A stretch of DNA of 64,000 bases, from the NCBI GenBank assembly GCA_003991915.1, contig RQTK01000008.1:1408349-1472348 (forward strand). Reading direction: 5' to 3'. A program made the translations under genes and the position numbers. Below, piece after piece: positions 1 to 11,320 of the stretch (positions are counted from its first letter, which is position 1; each line of letters opens with the position of its first letter). Under the pieces are notes generated by a model. That model saw nothing but the letters and a program-made list of their open reading frames with translations. It made no database searches and was not told where the DNA came from. The DNA is from Elysia chlorotica (taxonomy: Eukaryota; Mollusca; Gastropoda; Plakobranchidae).

Positions 1-750
1 CTAGACAGAGATTATTATTAAATTCACCAAACACAAAAGTTCTTTCACTAAACCATGAAACATTCTCAAAATTCAACAAAAATAATATTATCAGCACGTA
101 AGAAGCACGAACAGTGTAAGTGTATAAAGTTTATAGTAAAAAAAAATGATATAATTTGAAGGCTACAGCAGTTGGAGGTCGGAGTAAAAAACCAGACGTG
201 ATTTCCTAAAATATTTTGTTCAAACTGATTTTTTTTTATTATTATTGCTTTACATTAAACCTATTCAAATCAATGGTATATTGCACCTGTCCGGCCATCT
301 ATGACTTAAAGAAAAGAATGCAAAACAATAAAGTTATCCAAAGTAAAATTTTCACACTTTTCTGTAAAAGAGTTTTATGGATAAATGCTATATAAAAACC
401 AATTTACTCCAGTTCTCCAAACTTATTAAGGATTGAGGATTGAAATGTATTTATGTGCCATGTGGAAGGGAAGTTTGCCGGATATTCCACAATCTAAACC
501 CCAAAATTGTATTAAGAACTTAAAAAGGAACATTCAGATGGCGGTGTTTTTTGTCCTAGTTCCCAAAGTACATCGCACCCAAACCCACAACTGTGTTTAC
601 AGGATTATTTGGTGTAAAACTCAATGAACCAATAGGAAATGGTTGTCACGCCTCATTGGTTGCGGTGATGGACTTTCTCCGGCTTGATCACGACAAGTGG
701 TTTGAGTTTTTTTATTATCACTTTTTAAATGTAGTAGAAATATAGAAGTT
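1..750. other. AT-rich non-coding stretch
   Basis: No frame, repeat family or RNA signal is recognisable. It ends at the (TAG)n array. Confidence 0.5.
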
Positions 751-1061
<311 letters not shown>

Positions 1062-1570
1062 TGTAGTGGTGAACGGAAATCAAAATTTGTTTCGTTCTAG
1101 GCAACACATGAACACTTTAGCCATATTTAGCATGACTTAATATTGTTTTCTGGAAAGTATTCAACATTTTTTAATGGTGGAAAAGACACTGCTAACGCTG
1201 CGTTAACTTTCAATTGCCTACATTTTCTTGTGCATTGGTAAAAAAAGTGTCAACAACATTTCTGTATTATTCATATTATATCTTTTGTAGTGGGATTGAT
1301 GAATGTGATTTATTTCTTCTTTAAAACAAATAGCTTATTTAAAGCTGTATTTGAGTTCCCCTGCAACAAAACGTAGGCTTTCATTGTATCTTGTCCTTTT
1401 GACAGTAACATTACAATTTTATAAAAAAATATATTTTTCTCCCGATGTATTATTTCTTAGATACGTTCATCAGATAACATCTCCCAAACACCGTTACAAC
1501 TATTTCAAGTTTTTTGAAAAACCCTCATTTCTTGTACCTTCACTTAAGTTGTAGAGAATCTATCCCTTGC
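1062..1570. other. AT-rich non-coding stretch
   Basis: Nothing recognisable was seen on either strand. Confidence 0.5.
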
Positions 1571-1574
1571 TTAC

Positions 1575-1755
1575 TCAGCTAGGCTCGAATAGGTCCATGC
1601 GGTGAGATCGAGTGCCGGTGGTAGGTGTTATCACCAGACTGAGGTAACACCAATCGAATGTCGGATGTTCGCCTAATTCAGATGAATAGTTCATTAGATC
1701 GCACTTTCCGTTCAGTGACCATAAACCATGGGCATTGCCCTCAGTCTTCATGCAA
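1575..1755 (-). CDS. Candidate terminal exon, unrecognised product
   Basis: On the minus strand an open frame of 59 codons ends in a stop at 1575. An AG with a fairly pyrimidine-rich upstream stretch lies at 1756-1757 and would start the exon in phase with this frame (one leading base). The peptide is varied and not low-complexity; it includes ISCMKTEGNAHGLWSLNG, a second cysteine (GKCDLMNY) and FDWCYLSLV. Local GC is visibly higher than in the flanks. No family was recognised. The frame also continues upstream of the AG, so the true 5' end is uncertain. It could be a decayed mobile-element frame rather than a host exon. Confidence 0.3.
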
Positions 1756-1829
1756 CTTATACGGAACACTTTAATGAAATAATATGGGGTTCGTATAATT
1801 TTGGAATGAGCTTTAAGCATTGGTAAACT

Positions 1830-3235
1830 AATCCTGTTGCGAACATGAAGTTATGAAATGAATTATATTAATAGAGATAAAATGTGAGAATTGTAAATCA
1901 AAAGAGTGAAAATCTGGTAACACTGGGGGAATCGTCCAGGTTGATGATGGAAGAGAGGAATATAATATTGAATTTCTTAGAGAAGAAGGAGGACATGTAA
2001 AAATAAAGCTGGAATGAGAACCAATGGAAATCATTTGATAAAAGAGGAAAATAATAAAAAGATGCCAAAATAGAAAAATAAATAGAACATTTAAATCTAA
2101 ATTTGTATTAAAACATAAAAAAGTTAAAATTTGTAGTTGAATGTGGAACATATGTTTGTGTTTTTGTGATTGCTGATCGTTTTATATCATTTTTTGTTTA
2201 TCTATCTATACTGTTATAATATTATATAGTAGGAGTTTTAAGTATAATCGAGCGAATTCTTTAACCTTATAAAGCTCACCATATCCATGTTTTTTTTTTT
2301 AGTTTAGCGCTTTTCAATGGGGTGAGAGTATAAAAAATTTACAATTACATGAAAAAAATTGTTATCCCGATCATTTTTACTGTTTCCACCTTGAATGTCC
2401 ACACACTGTCTTTGCATCAGTATGTATATCTATCAGACTTTAGTCGTGGGACTCATTCATGATATAGCTTTATTGTTAATGGCGGGCGTTGATAAACCAA
2501 ATATTTCCACCTTGAGTGATTAATTATTGCTTGATAACGAATATTTCCTGAACTAATACATTGTCAATATTGTCTTACCGTTCCTTTATACATGCAGTTA
2601 TAAATGTAAATCTTTTAAAAGACAATAAATAAAGGTCTCATGTCAATCATAAATTATTTTATTATTCGCCACTGAATGAATACCGCTAGAAAAAAAGACA
2701 CGCATCATCACTGTGTAGCCCACTGTCTTACTTTTACTAAGAAAAGTGTGATTTGATGTCGTAGATCTATTTTAAACTTCTTGAACTACTAATTTATCAG
2801 AGAATGCAAAAACGGTAGCTGAAAACATCATTTTGAAATGTCTATGGAAACTATCGGGTTTTCAAAATGTTATGGGCGAGAGTGTAATAGGCATTTCGTC
2901 TGCTTTTCTGAGGTAGCATTTTTCTAAGTTTGAACAAAACGAATCAGCATTTGAAAAAGAAAACACCGTACTTAGGATGCAATGACTAGATAATCGGTGG
3001 GAAATTCGATTCTACGTTCAGAGCAAAAGACTATTCTGCCAACAGATTGTATTTGAAAACCTTTTGTTTCGACGTTAGTAGCAATATTATAAATCAATGA
3101 TAGAGGACGTGGTACTCCAAAATTGGAATATTACGAAATGATGCCGAACTGATATTTATCTTGAGACCAGAGGGTATAATCAAGTTCCCCATTTAGTTAA
3201 AAAAGAAGTTCCATAGGTACATATAGCAATAAATC
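1830..3235. other. AT-rich non-coding stretch
   Basis: Contains only short repeats of the phrase TTTCCACCTTGA (about 2387 and 2502). No coding or RNA feature was seen. Confidence 0.45.
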
Positions 3236-3239
3236 GTCC

Positions 3240-3480
3240 TTTTTAATAGAATTTAGATTGTGCGCAGGGAGTGGTTTTAGTTGGCTTCATTGATCGAAGA
3301 AAATATTCGGATAGGAACCATAATCATTAAATTGAGTAAGGTTCAATTAATTAGAATGTGCACTTTTCAGCTGAGTATAAATTGTCACCAAGGAGTGGTT
3401 TAAATTGGCTTCAGTTATTGGAAACAATATTAACCTAACAACCGTCATATCCACAGCACATCAATAAAATGACTAAGGTG
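3240..3480 (+). repeat. Diverged tandem duplication, unit about 130 bp
   Basis: Two related blocks share GGAGTGGTTT followed by TTGGCTTCA (near 3266 and 3391). The upstream and downstream bases correspond with substitutions and small gaps. No open frame is shared. Confidence 0.6.
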
Positions 3481-3520
3481 TGTTGGCAGTGCTAGCTGTC
3501 CCGTTTGAGATTTTTCGCAG

Positions 3521-3612
3521 AGGTTGAGTTTGATTCCAAGAGGCGATAAGCATCATAAGCTACACTTTACTGATGCAAATTACCGCACGTGCATTTCGGA
3601 ATACCTCACACG
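3521..3612 (+). CDS. Weak candidate internal exon
   Basis: TTTTTCGCAG ends at 3520 and a GTAATA donor follows at 3613. Between them only one frame is open (30 codons plus two bases), reading RLSLIPRGDKHHKL and onward. Composition is more GC-rich than the flanks. No family was recognised and both splice sites are only moderate matches, so chance is a real alternative. Confidence 0.15.
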
Positions 3613-3619
3613 GTAATAG

Positions 3620-4630
3620 ATTAAATTAGATTGTCACTTCAATTTGCCCTGTGCGTGCATTGCATTAAAATAACACGAGAGAGTTTTCTTCTCGTTCTCC
3701 TCTGGCGCTATTCGCGTGAGCCATCAATACTGCAGGTGGAGACATTTTTTTCTCATCAATACTTTGTAATGTTATTCAGCATCACGGCCAGGCAGGTCAC
3801 AAGAGAGCTCCAAGCCGCCCACTCCAGGCACATAACAGCTCTGGTTTCTTTTATTTTCTCCACCTCTTTATAATGTGTTTATGTTAAGAAAATAGTGCAA
3901 ATGAACTTTTTCCGCGTTACGTCAAATCGTGCATACTCATGTCTTACTTATAATGAATCATCAGCTGACTTCATACTAATTTTTATAAATTTTTGGCTTG
4001 GTTGGTTATGGATTTGACTTTTTTATGGAGTTTACATATCAGAATAAGATATTTATTCGAATTTAAAAATACAAATGGATTTCTTAAACAAAAATGATTT
4101 TAACGTTATTGGTAATATTGGTTGACTAACTGAGTCATTGACTATTTTTTTATTGAATGATCAATTGAAAGATTAAAAAAACAACAAACAAAAACACCAA
4201 CAATTGGCACAATCCAGAAGCGGTAGATATAATTCAACGTTTTCTCCAATAAGATAGAAGTCAACCCCTTTCTCATAAGAAAAAAAAAACACGTTATTAC
4301 CAAATTAATATTTTTATAACGTTTTAAATCGATTGTAATAGAGTGTCTGTAATGTTTCCGATTTTGTATAATAAAATATATTGGTGTGAAGGAAAAAAGA
4401 AAGAAGAACTAATTCGAGAGTCTTACAATTAACCTTTTCTTAACAAGAATTTAAAAAAAACCGCATACTTCTTAACTTGGGTTTACCGGAACCAAAAGGT
4501 CATAATGTATAAAAGAAAGATGTAATAACAAGTTAAATGTGACTCGCAGGCACGCAATGTAAATACCCATATGCCATTATAGGAAATATAAAGGTGTGGA
4601 TATTTTTGATGCAAACTGTAAGATAAGGGG
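3620..4630. other. Non-coding stretch
   Basis: 3630-3870 is moderately GC-rich with an unconvincing open frame. The rest is AT-rich with no recognisable element. Confidence 0.4.
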
Positions 4631-4927
4631 ATAATGCGAAGAAAGGTGTGAGAGAAAGAGAAAAGAGAGGAAGAGAAAAGAGAGGAGATATACTGATAGA
4701 GAGAAACATGGGCATAGAAAGTTACAGAATAAAACGGGACAGAAAAAGACAGTAAGAAAACGAAGAAGGTAGAAAAAGAGAGAGAGGGTGAGAGAGAAAG
4801 AAAGCAATAGAGAAAAACAGAAAGGGAGAAGAGAGAGAGCAAGCGAGTGAGAGAGAGAAAGATAGAGCGATGGAGCGAGAGAGAGAAAGAAAGAGAAAGA
4901 GAGAAGAAACGAAGAGAGACAGAGAGA

Positions 4928-4981
<54 letters not shown>

Positions 4982-5116
4982 TGTGTGAGAGAGAGAAACA
5001 GAGAGAGTAAAAGATAAAGACTGCGAGATAAGAAAGAGAGAAAGTGAAAGAGAGTAGAGAGAGAGAGAGAGAGAGGAGAGAGAGTGGAAGAGAGAGAGAA
5101 AGTAGGAGAGAGAGAG

Positions 5117-5159
<43 letters not shown>

Positions 5160-5172
5160 AAGAGAGAGACGG
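4630..5172 (+). repeat. (GA)n purine tract, 540 bp
   Basis: Almost uninterrupted purine strand with perfect GA runs near 4936-4968 and 5120-5150 and many GAAA/GGA variants. All long frames here are serine/leucine (minus) or arginine/glutamate (plus) artefacts. Confidence 0.97.
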
Positions 5173-5445
5173 TATATTTTTCTCCTTTCTCCGCTATCGA
5201 GGCCAGAGCCTGTGAGACTGATGTTGTGGGTGAGGGCATGTTGCGATGCGAGGCAATGGCTAGATCGGACTTGGAGGACGTAGTGACAGCACAAAAAAAA
5301 TAAGACTGGCGGAAATTACGGAGGGCACTGGGTAGGTGAGGTGATGGGGAGCGGGGCTCGCTCGTGTCTGGGACCGAGAGCCTGGGAGGAACCATCCGAG
5401 TTGAGGAATGTCACGCTAACGTGAGTGAAAGCTTACGATGGGATA
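5173..5445. other. GC-rich patch beside purine tract
   Basis: About 270 bp, clearly richer in GC and CpG than its surroundings. On the minus strand a frame runs from an ATG near 5395 (MVPPRLSVPDTSEPRSPS) for about 75 codons before entering the microsatellite. It could be a first exon, a promoter-like CpG patch, or part of an unknown repeat. No family was recognised. Confidence 0.3.
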
Positions 5446-5514
5446 AAGCAGTTACACCGGTCGTTAGCGGTATTGTTTGTGACAGAGTTAACAGGAACAT
5501 TGCTTTCGGCAGTT

Positions 5515-5745
5515 ACCGTGTGGATAAAAATTGTGTAGTTTAATGCTTTTTTGTAAAATGTTGAAGTTTAAAGAATATGCACTTTAGAAAGGTTTTTTTA
5601 TGTGTGTTTAACCGTGTGGATAAAAACTGTGAAGTTGATTATTTATCTTTAAAATTTTGAAGCTTAAATAATATACACTGTGTAGTTTAATACTTTTCTT
5701 TAAAATTTCGAAGCTTTAAGAATATACACTTTAAAACAGTTTTCT
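5515..5745 (+). repeat. Three-copy local tandem repeat, unit about 70-95 bp
   Basis: CCGTGTGGATAAAAA followed by TGTGTAGTTTAATNCTTTT, TTGAAG and AATATACACT recurs at about 5515, 5610 and 5683 (third copy lacks the first part). AT-rich and non-coding. Confidence 0.75.
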
Positions 5746-5869
5746 ATAGGTGGTTTAGTAGAGATTCTGTTTATGCTTCACTATAAACCTGTTGCTCTGT
5801 TGCACTTGTGCTGTACTATAACGTGGTTATCTTAAACATTTCACATTTTAATATAAAATAGGAGCGTAC

Positions 5870-5950
5870 ATATTGCAATCATCATTGATTAACCTCATCA
5901 AAAGTGGCAATTATTTAAGTGTATTTCTTGACTTATCTGCAGGTAAGTTG
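5870..5950 (+). mobile_element. Short LINE reverse transcriptase relic
   Basis: One plus-strand frame reads SLINLIKSGNYLSVFLDLSA, which resembles the RT catalytic motif A region of non-LTR retrotransposons (usually GNYV-x-FLDLSKAFDTV). Similarity stops right after the last alanine. A consensus-like AG/GTAAGT lies at the break, but RT ancestry explains the peptide better than an exon. Only about 20 residues support it. Confidence 0.3.
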
Positions 5951-5959
5951 AAAAATTAT

Positions 5960-6530
5960 CATAACAGTATGTGGTCACAAATAAATTGACAACACAGAAA
6001 TACAACACTACGAAACATATATTCATATTTACATTTATCTTTAAGTTTAATTTGAAATGTTTTACATTATAATGGATTTTCTAATAGATGTGATAAATGC
6101 GTCTCACAAAAGAAACATTGAAAATTGATTTATATCATTACTTGTCACAGCATGCTTGCTGTTGTGACGATCAGTTACTATTTCCATCTTTGTCAATACC
6201 GAGCAATGTCATAAAGTGGCGTGACACAATGTCACGTTGACAATGAGAGTCACGGACGCATCCATGCATGTGGAAATTCCCGCTTTGCTGTGCGTAAACA
6301 CGAGGAATAACGGATATTAGTAATATAGATTAATACATTTATGAGTGTATAGAGGACTAGGATAAAATACAACTAGGCTGAGGAGAAATGTGATGAAGTG
6401 CAGATAACGACGAAAAGAGCAATAGCTACAGGGAGGGATCTTCTTATAGAAACACATAAACAAATAGATGTACATTTTAAAAGGAGAAGAAGCTTAAAGA
6501 TGCAGAGTAGGGGGGATATATTTGTAAGGC
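5960..6530. other. AT-rich non-coding stretch
   Basis: No recognisable feature. Confidence 0.45.
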
Positions 6531-6615
6531 AGATGGAAAGAGCGTGGGGGCTTTTGAGTTGGAGTAACGACCCTTGATGCAAAAATTTAAGGTTCGAATC
6601 CTGCTTGAATCGGCT
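6530..6615 (+). mobile_element. tRNA-derived SINE head
   Basis: A perfect RNA polymerase III B-box (GGTTCGAATCC, about 6590-6600) lies about 35 bases after an A-box-like stretch, the layout of a tRNA-related promoter. The body does not fold as an intact tRNA, and a T-run follows. Best read as a SINE 5' end or tRNA-like relic, not a functional tRNA gene. Confidence 0.45.
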
Positions 6616-6884
6616 TTTTTCTTAGTGTATATGTCTAATTACTAATTATACTAAATGATTATATATAATGTGACCAAATCCCGCATATCTGGCTCTTGCC
6701 ACTCGGCTATTTGAGACCTATGGACGTAAAAAAAAAAAAAAACAACAACAAAAAAGCAGATGCTCGAGTTTAGAGGTCAATGGAACAGATACGATAGCTA
6801 GCTTTATCCTTATCCAAGATAATAATGTATATGTGGAATAGAATTACCATGAAAACTGTAGGGAAAAGTTCATATGGTTTTACA

Positions 6885-7545
6885 CGGCCCTTCTTCATCC
6901 ATAAGAAGCACTCCCTCATTGAAAAGTCCCTGGTGGGGAGGAAGAAAACAGTGAACAAAGAGCCGATATTTGTATGGACTTTTTGTGTCCCCTATGAACC
7001 ACTCAATCACTGTTGGCTTTCTGTGTTAATGAGAGGAAGATAGACAGTTAATTAATTAATTATGGTGATCTGTTTAATCTAAGAGAGGTGCGAATACACC
7101 CAGAGCGATACAACGAGAATGAAGTGGAGAAAAGATAGATGGGCATAAAGACAGATAAAAAATATATATAAAGATAAATAGATAGAAAAATAGATTGTTA
7201 TAGATAGAAAAAGAGGGTGGTCAAACTAATTAATGGATTAAGCACAAAAATCCAAAGGACTGCGATTTATCGCCCTCCCCGAAGCAATGGTAGACAAGGC
7301 AAGTAAAGAAGAGGGGAGAAGAAGAGAGATAGATAGGTTGATATATAGATATATAGATAGAACAGTAGGAAGAGGGACAAAGAAAGATAGTGAGTAAGAG
7401 ATAGAGAGCGAGAGAGAAAGAGAGAGAGAGAAAATAAGTAATAAAAAAGACAGACAGGATTATGCTGGGCAACACAATTATATAAAACAAGAGAAAACGG
7501 GTTTTAGATTAAAAAAAAAAAAAAAGAATCATTGATTTTTCTTTT
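6885..7545 (+). repeat. Tandem duplication, copy 1
   Basis: First of three copies. Landmarks in order: CTTCTTCATCCATAAGAAGC, AACAAAGAGCCGATATTTGT, CACTCAATCACTG, GCGATACAACGAG, ATTAATGGATTAAGCAC, a short GA tract (7380-7434), and GGATTATGCTGGGCAACAC. Copy 2 starts about 664 bp later. Non-coding. Confidence 0.93.
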
Positions 7546-7549
7546 AAAC

Positions 7550-8082
7550 TAAAGGCTCATGTTCACCCATAAAAAGCACTACCTTATAGAAAAGCACCCA
7601 GGTGGGAAGATATAATACCAGTGAACAAAGATCCGATATTTGTATAGACTGTCAGTGTCGACTCTGAACCACTCGATCACTGCTGGCTTCCTACATTAAT
7701 GCGAAGAAGATAGACAGTTAATTAATTATGGTGATCTGTTCTGAGAGAGGTGCGAATACACCCAGAGCGATACAACGAGAATGAAGTGGAAAAAAGATAG
7801 ATGGGCATAAAGACAGATAAAAATAGATATAAAGATAAATAGATAGAAAAATAGATTGTTATAGATATAAAAAGAGGGTGGTCATACTAATTAATGGATT
7901 AAGCACAAAAATCCAAAGGACTGCGATTTATCGCCCTCCCCAAAGCAATGGTAGACAAGGCGAGTAAAAAAGAGGGGAGAAGAAGAGAGATAGATAGTTA
8001 GATATATAGATATATAGATAGAACAGTAGGAAGAGGGACAAAGAAAGATAGTGAGTAAGAGATAGATAGATAGAGAGAGAGA

Positions 8083-8134
<52 letters not shown>

Positions 8135-8280
8135 AGAGAAAGAGAGAGAGAGAGAAAATAAGTAATAAAAAAGACAGACAGGATTATGCTGGGCAACACA
8201 ATTATATAAAACAAGAGAAAACGGGTTTCAGATTATCAAAAAAAAAAAAAGTTTAAAAAAAAAAACTAAATTGATTATTT
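7550..8280 (+). repeat. Tandem duplication, copy 2
   Basis: Very similar to copy 1 over its whole length. The main difference is expansion of the internal GA tract to about 95 bp (8061-8157). Copy 3 starts about 731 bp downstream of its start. Confidence 0.93.
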
Positions 8281-8281
8281 C

Positions 8282-8954
8282 AAGGCTCTTCTTCACACAT
8301 GAAAAGCACTACCTTATAGAAAAGCACCCAGGTGGGAAGATATAATACCAGTGAACAAAGATCCGATACAGTAGTTGTATAGACTGTCAGGGTCAACTCT
8401 GAACCACTCGATCACTGTTGGCTTCCTACATTAATGCGAAGAAGATAGATTGCTATCTAACTGAAGTGACCTGCTTAATATAGGAAGGATGAAAATGCGC
8501 ACACATAAAGAGAGAAATAGTTGTAGGTGAGTTGGTTTAACGCCCAACATTAGCACTATACAGGCTATAATGTAGAAGGGACCCAAGACTGACGTCTGAC
8601 AATTTTATGACACACACGAGGCAGTGACTCCTGTGTCAGCCGGCCACATTAATTAAACACCGACCCAACCAGTAGTTGGCGAAATCGCCAGGCTTCGAAC
8701 CACAGACGTCCTTCTTCAGAAGCTGAGTTTCTACCCCAGAGGCACCCCCCCCCCCTTTTCCCAATAACGAGAGAAAGAAGTGGAGATTGTTGCTGGGCAT
8801 GTTGATAGATGGGCGTACGTGTGTAGATACAGATAAATTGAAAGATAAATGGACATAGAGATGGTTAGAGAGATAGAGAGGGAGATCACACTAATTGATA
8901 TATTGAACATGAAAATTCAACCTACTGCAGTTCATCCCCCCTCCCCTCTCTATT

Positions 8955-8997
<43 letters not shown>

Positions 8998-9060
8998 AGG
9001 GAAAGAGAGTAATAAGGAGAGAGAAGGAAAGAGATGTAAAGTTGTCATTAACTGAACATG
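8282..9060 (+). repeat. Tandem duplication, copy 3, split by a SINE
   Basis: The first part (8282-8517) matches copies 1 and 2. A SINE occupies 8518-8768. The second part (8769-9060) resumes with GAGAGAAAGAAGTGGAG, the GATAGATGGGC segment, ATTGATATATTGAACATGAAAA and a GA tract (8955-9020). It is more diverged than copies 1 and 2 are from each other. Confidence 0.85.
8518..8768 (-). mobile_element. tRNA-derived SINE, near full length
   Basis: On the minus strand: a G-run head, GGGGTAGAAACTCAGCTTC, B-box GGTTCGAAGCC, GGCGATTTCGCC, TTGGGTCGGTGT, the conserved AATTGTCAGACGTCAGTCTT, and the 3' end GGGCGTTAAACCAAC. The 8-bp GAGAGAAA flanks it at 8510-8517 and 8769-8776 and looks like a target-site duplication. 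Copies 1 and 2 of the surrounding duplication lack the insert, which fixes its ends. Confidence 0.88.
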
Positions 9061-9089
9061 ACGCTTTTGCATACATAAAACAGAACACA

Positions 9090-9845
9090 TGAACCTTTAT
9101 TCGTCCTTCAAGGGGAAACTCAAGTAAACACTCTTCATAGAACAGACGAAATTTAAAAGTTAAAAACGATAAGAAAATAAAAGAATAACATTTTACATAC
9201 CATATAAATTATAAATTGTATATAATTTTTATAATTTATCGAGTTACTGACTGTTTGTATTATAAGAAAAAACCTGATGTTTTGTAAACTTCATAAATAT
9301 TATTATTACACGCATAAACATTAATGAGTAAATGTAAACATAGGTACAATTAAATAAAAGTATTATTCTCAAGTATAATTAAGAATTGCGTTAAAAGGGT
9401 TTCTATGTTATAAGTAATCATTTTCTAATTTTAAAAAAGTCCAGTTTGAAAGATATAGATGGGGGCAAAAATGAATTTCTATATCCTTTGTTTCAATCCC
9501 TCGGCATCCTAAATCTTCCACTCTGTAAACGTTTACTATCGAATTCACCATAGAGAGGATGTGTGTCCTCAAGTATCTGTCTTGTCATGTTCTCGGTGCT
9601 TTACCATTATTAAATATATTTTGCGATCACTTTATTTCTTTTTAGAAAAGGAAAATAGGGCCACCATGTTTTGTACCAGTTCGATATTAAATATCGATGG
9701 CCGTATTAAAAAAAATGTCTATATGATTTTCAATGAAAGGAAAGAAAAACAAACAAAGAAGAAAAAAAAAACTTATCATCATTATCAGGAATGACTCTAG
9801 TGCAAAGGAGACTATGGGTATCCTATTATTTAAAAATAAATAAAG
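9090..9845. other. AT-rich non-coding stretch
   Basis: Nothing recognisable; a 77-codon frame at 9561-9794 is lysine-rich and unconvincing. Confidence 0.4.
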
Positions 9846-9849
9846 AGTT

Positions 9850-10022
9850 GAGTGGAGTTGGTTTATCGTCTAACGACAGCACTATATGGGCTATATTGTG
9901 GACAGGGCAGTCACATTAAACTAACACCGGCCCACTAGTAGGGGTGAACTCGCTAGGGCTCGAACCACAGACATCCAGTGTCGGAAGCCGATTTTCTACC
10001 CCAGGGCTACCGCGTCCCCCCG
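9850..10022 (-). mobile_element. tRNA-derived SINE, internally deleted copy
   Basis: Minus-strand head GGGGGGACGCGGTAGCCC, GGGGTAGAAAATCGGCTTCC, B-box GGTTCGAGCCC, then GGTGTTAGTTTAATGTGACT and the 3' segment with ATAGCCCATATAGTGCTGTC. The central AATTGTCAGACGTC segment is missing, an internal deletion relative to the copy at 15808-16025. Confidence 0.85.
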
Positions 10023-10244
10023 AAAAAAGATACTTATTGTATTTATTACAAGAATTCCAAAAACTACTGTTAGAATCACCAAAAAAAAAAAAAAAAATTC
10101 TAGTTAGTTTTTGGTTTTCTCTGTTTAAAAACTTAAAAGATCAAGAGTTTTTTGTTTTCTTCTTATCTTCCGACAATGTGAAGATTCCAAGTTCATTTTA
10201 GTTCTGGGACGGTCGCGCTCCCTAGTTATGTCTAGATTTTCTGT

Positions 10245-10500
10245 CCGACGGGACGAAATGGCTTAAGTGGTACAACGTCGGTCTCCAGATCGGGAGGCTC
10301 GTGGTTCGATTCCTCGGATTGGTCAAAACTGTATTTGTCCAATTTCGACCCCTACGGATCAGTGTCAGTATAATATGACTGTATGAAGCAGGAATTCAGG
10401 TCTCCTTTTGCAGCAGACAAAAAATTATCAGGCGCTAGTTTTGGGTCCGTCCACAGTTTAGCTTAAAAAGTGCTGACGTTTAACGCTTGAAAAGAAAAAC
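10245..10500 (+). mobile_element. tRNA-derived SINE, diverged copy
   Basis: ACGAAATGGCTTAAGTGGTA (A-box region), TCGTGGTTCGATTCC (B-box, about 10310), GACCCCTACGGATCAGTGTC, and the tail GGGTCCGTCCACAGTTTAGC with GTGCTGACGTTTAACGCTTG. Order and spacing match the family, with many substitutions, so an older copy. Confidence 0.75.
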
Positions 10501-10509
10501 TAATCGAAA

Positions 10510-11030
10510 AAAAGCAAAAAAAAACAAAAACAAAGGCTGCTGGAAAAACACTAGCACAGCTGCCATTGTAAACGCCCTCTAATTAGTGATGATACGGTTG
10601 CTTTCTGGGTTTTTTTTCTTCGCGAATCGAGTGAAAATTTAAAAACATTGCCTCAAGTAGGTTTCCACGATGAAAAAAAAAGATGGATATCTCAAAGATT
10701 TTTTAACTATAAGGGAACCTAGGAGAAATGTTATAGGCCCTTTGTTCATAAATTTCTATTGACGAAAAACCTCGAAATAAGACGGGATCTATCCTAAAAC
10801 TCTTAATAGGTTTCGAATGTTAGTGCAACACTGAAAAGCTATTACCCACTGCTTAACTTTTTTCTCTTTGTTTATTTATTTAAAAGAAAATAGCAGAAAA
10901 ATCACTAAAGAAATCTATTCAATCTTTTTTTTCCAGTTTGAAGATTTCAAGTTAATTTTAATTCTAATTTACTTTGGGATTTTATGTTTTTTAGATACTC
11001 GAAAAGATCAATTAGTTAACCCTTTTTGGT
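10510..11030. other. AT-rich non-coding stretch
   Basis: Contains a polypyrimidine-AG (about 10935) with no convincing exon after it. 10870-11000 loosely resembles 10060-10200, suggesting an old duplication. Confidence 0.35.
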
Positions 11031-11320
11031 TCTCAGGTGGTCGTGTATGGGCTTAGGGGAATATCCAAGGTAAAGTCTGTTGAAACCTTAGGTCTAGAAC
11101 TACTTCTCTCTAGTTATTTCTTGTCCTGTGTAGTCCCGCTTAGTCCCTGTGTGTCTTGTCTTGTCCAGTCTTGTCCTTTCTTGTCTTTTTTAGTCCTTTG
11201 GTCATCAGGTGGTCGCGTTTAGCCTTAAGGGAATACCCAAAGTAAAGTCTCTTGAACCCTCAGGTATAGACCTACTTTTGTCTAGTCATTTCTTGCCCTG
11301 TGTGATCCTGCCTAGTCCTT
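11030..11320 (+). repeat. Tandem duplication of about 170 bp
   Basis: TCAGGTGGTCGTGT with GGGGAATATCCAAGGTAAAG (about 11035) recurs as TCAGGTGGTCGCGT with GGGAATACCCAAAGTAAAG (about 11207). Both lead into the pentamer array. Confidence 0.8.

Noticed and set aside
4577-5395. 272-codon serine/leucine-rich open frame on the minus strand
   Set aside because: Most of it is a translated GA/TC microsatellite. Only the first 75 codons are non-repetitive, and they are described as a GC-rich patch. The same applies to all serine/leucine and arginine/glutamate frames through GA or TC tracts across the window.
5870-5942. Exon ending in AG/GTAAGT
   Set aside because: The donor is good, but the peptide GNYLSVFLDLSA fits LINE reverse transcriptase motif A, so a relic is the better explanation.
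6530-6615. Functional tRNA gene
   Set aside because: B-box is perfect, but the acceptor stem and anticodon arm do not form; treated as a SINE head. The same reasoning applies at 13960, 15808 and 53600.
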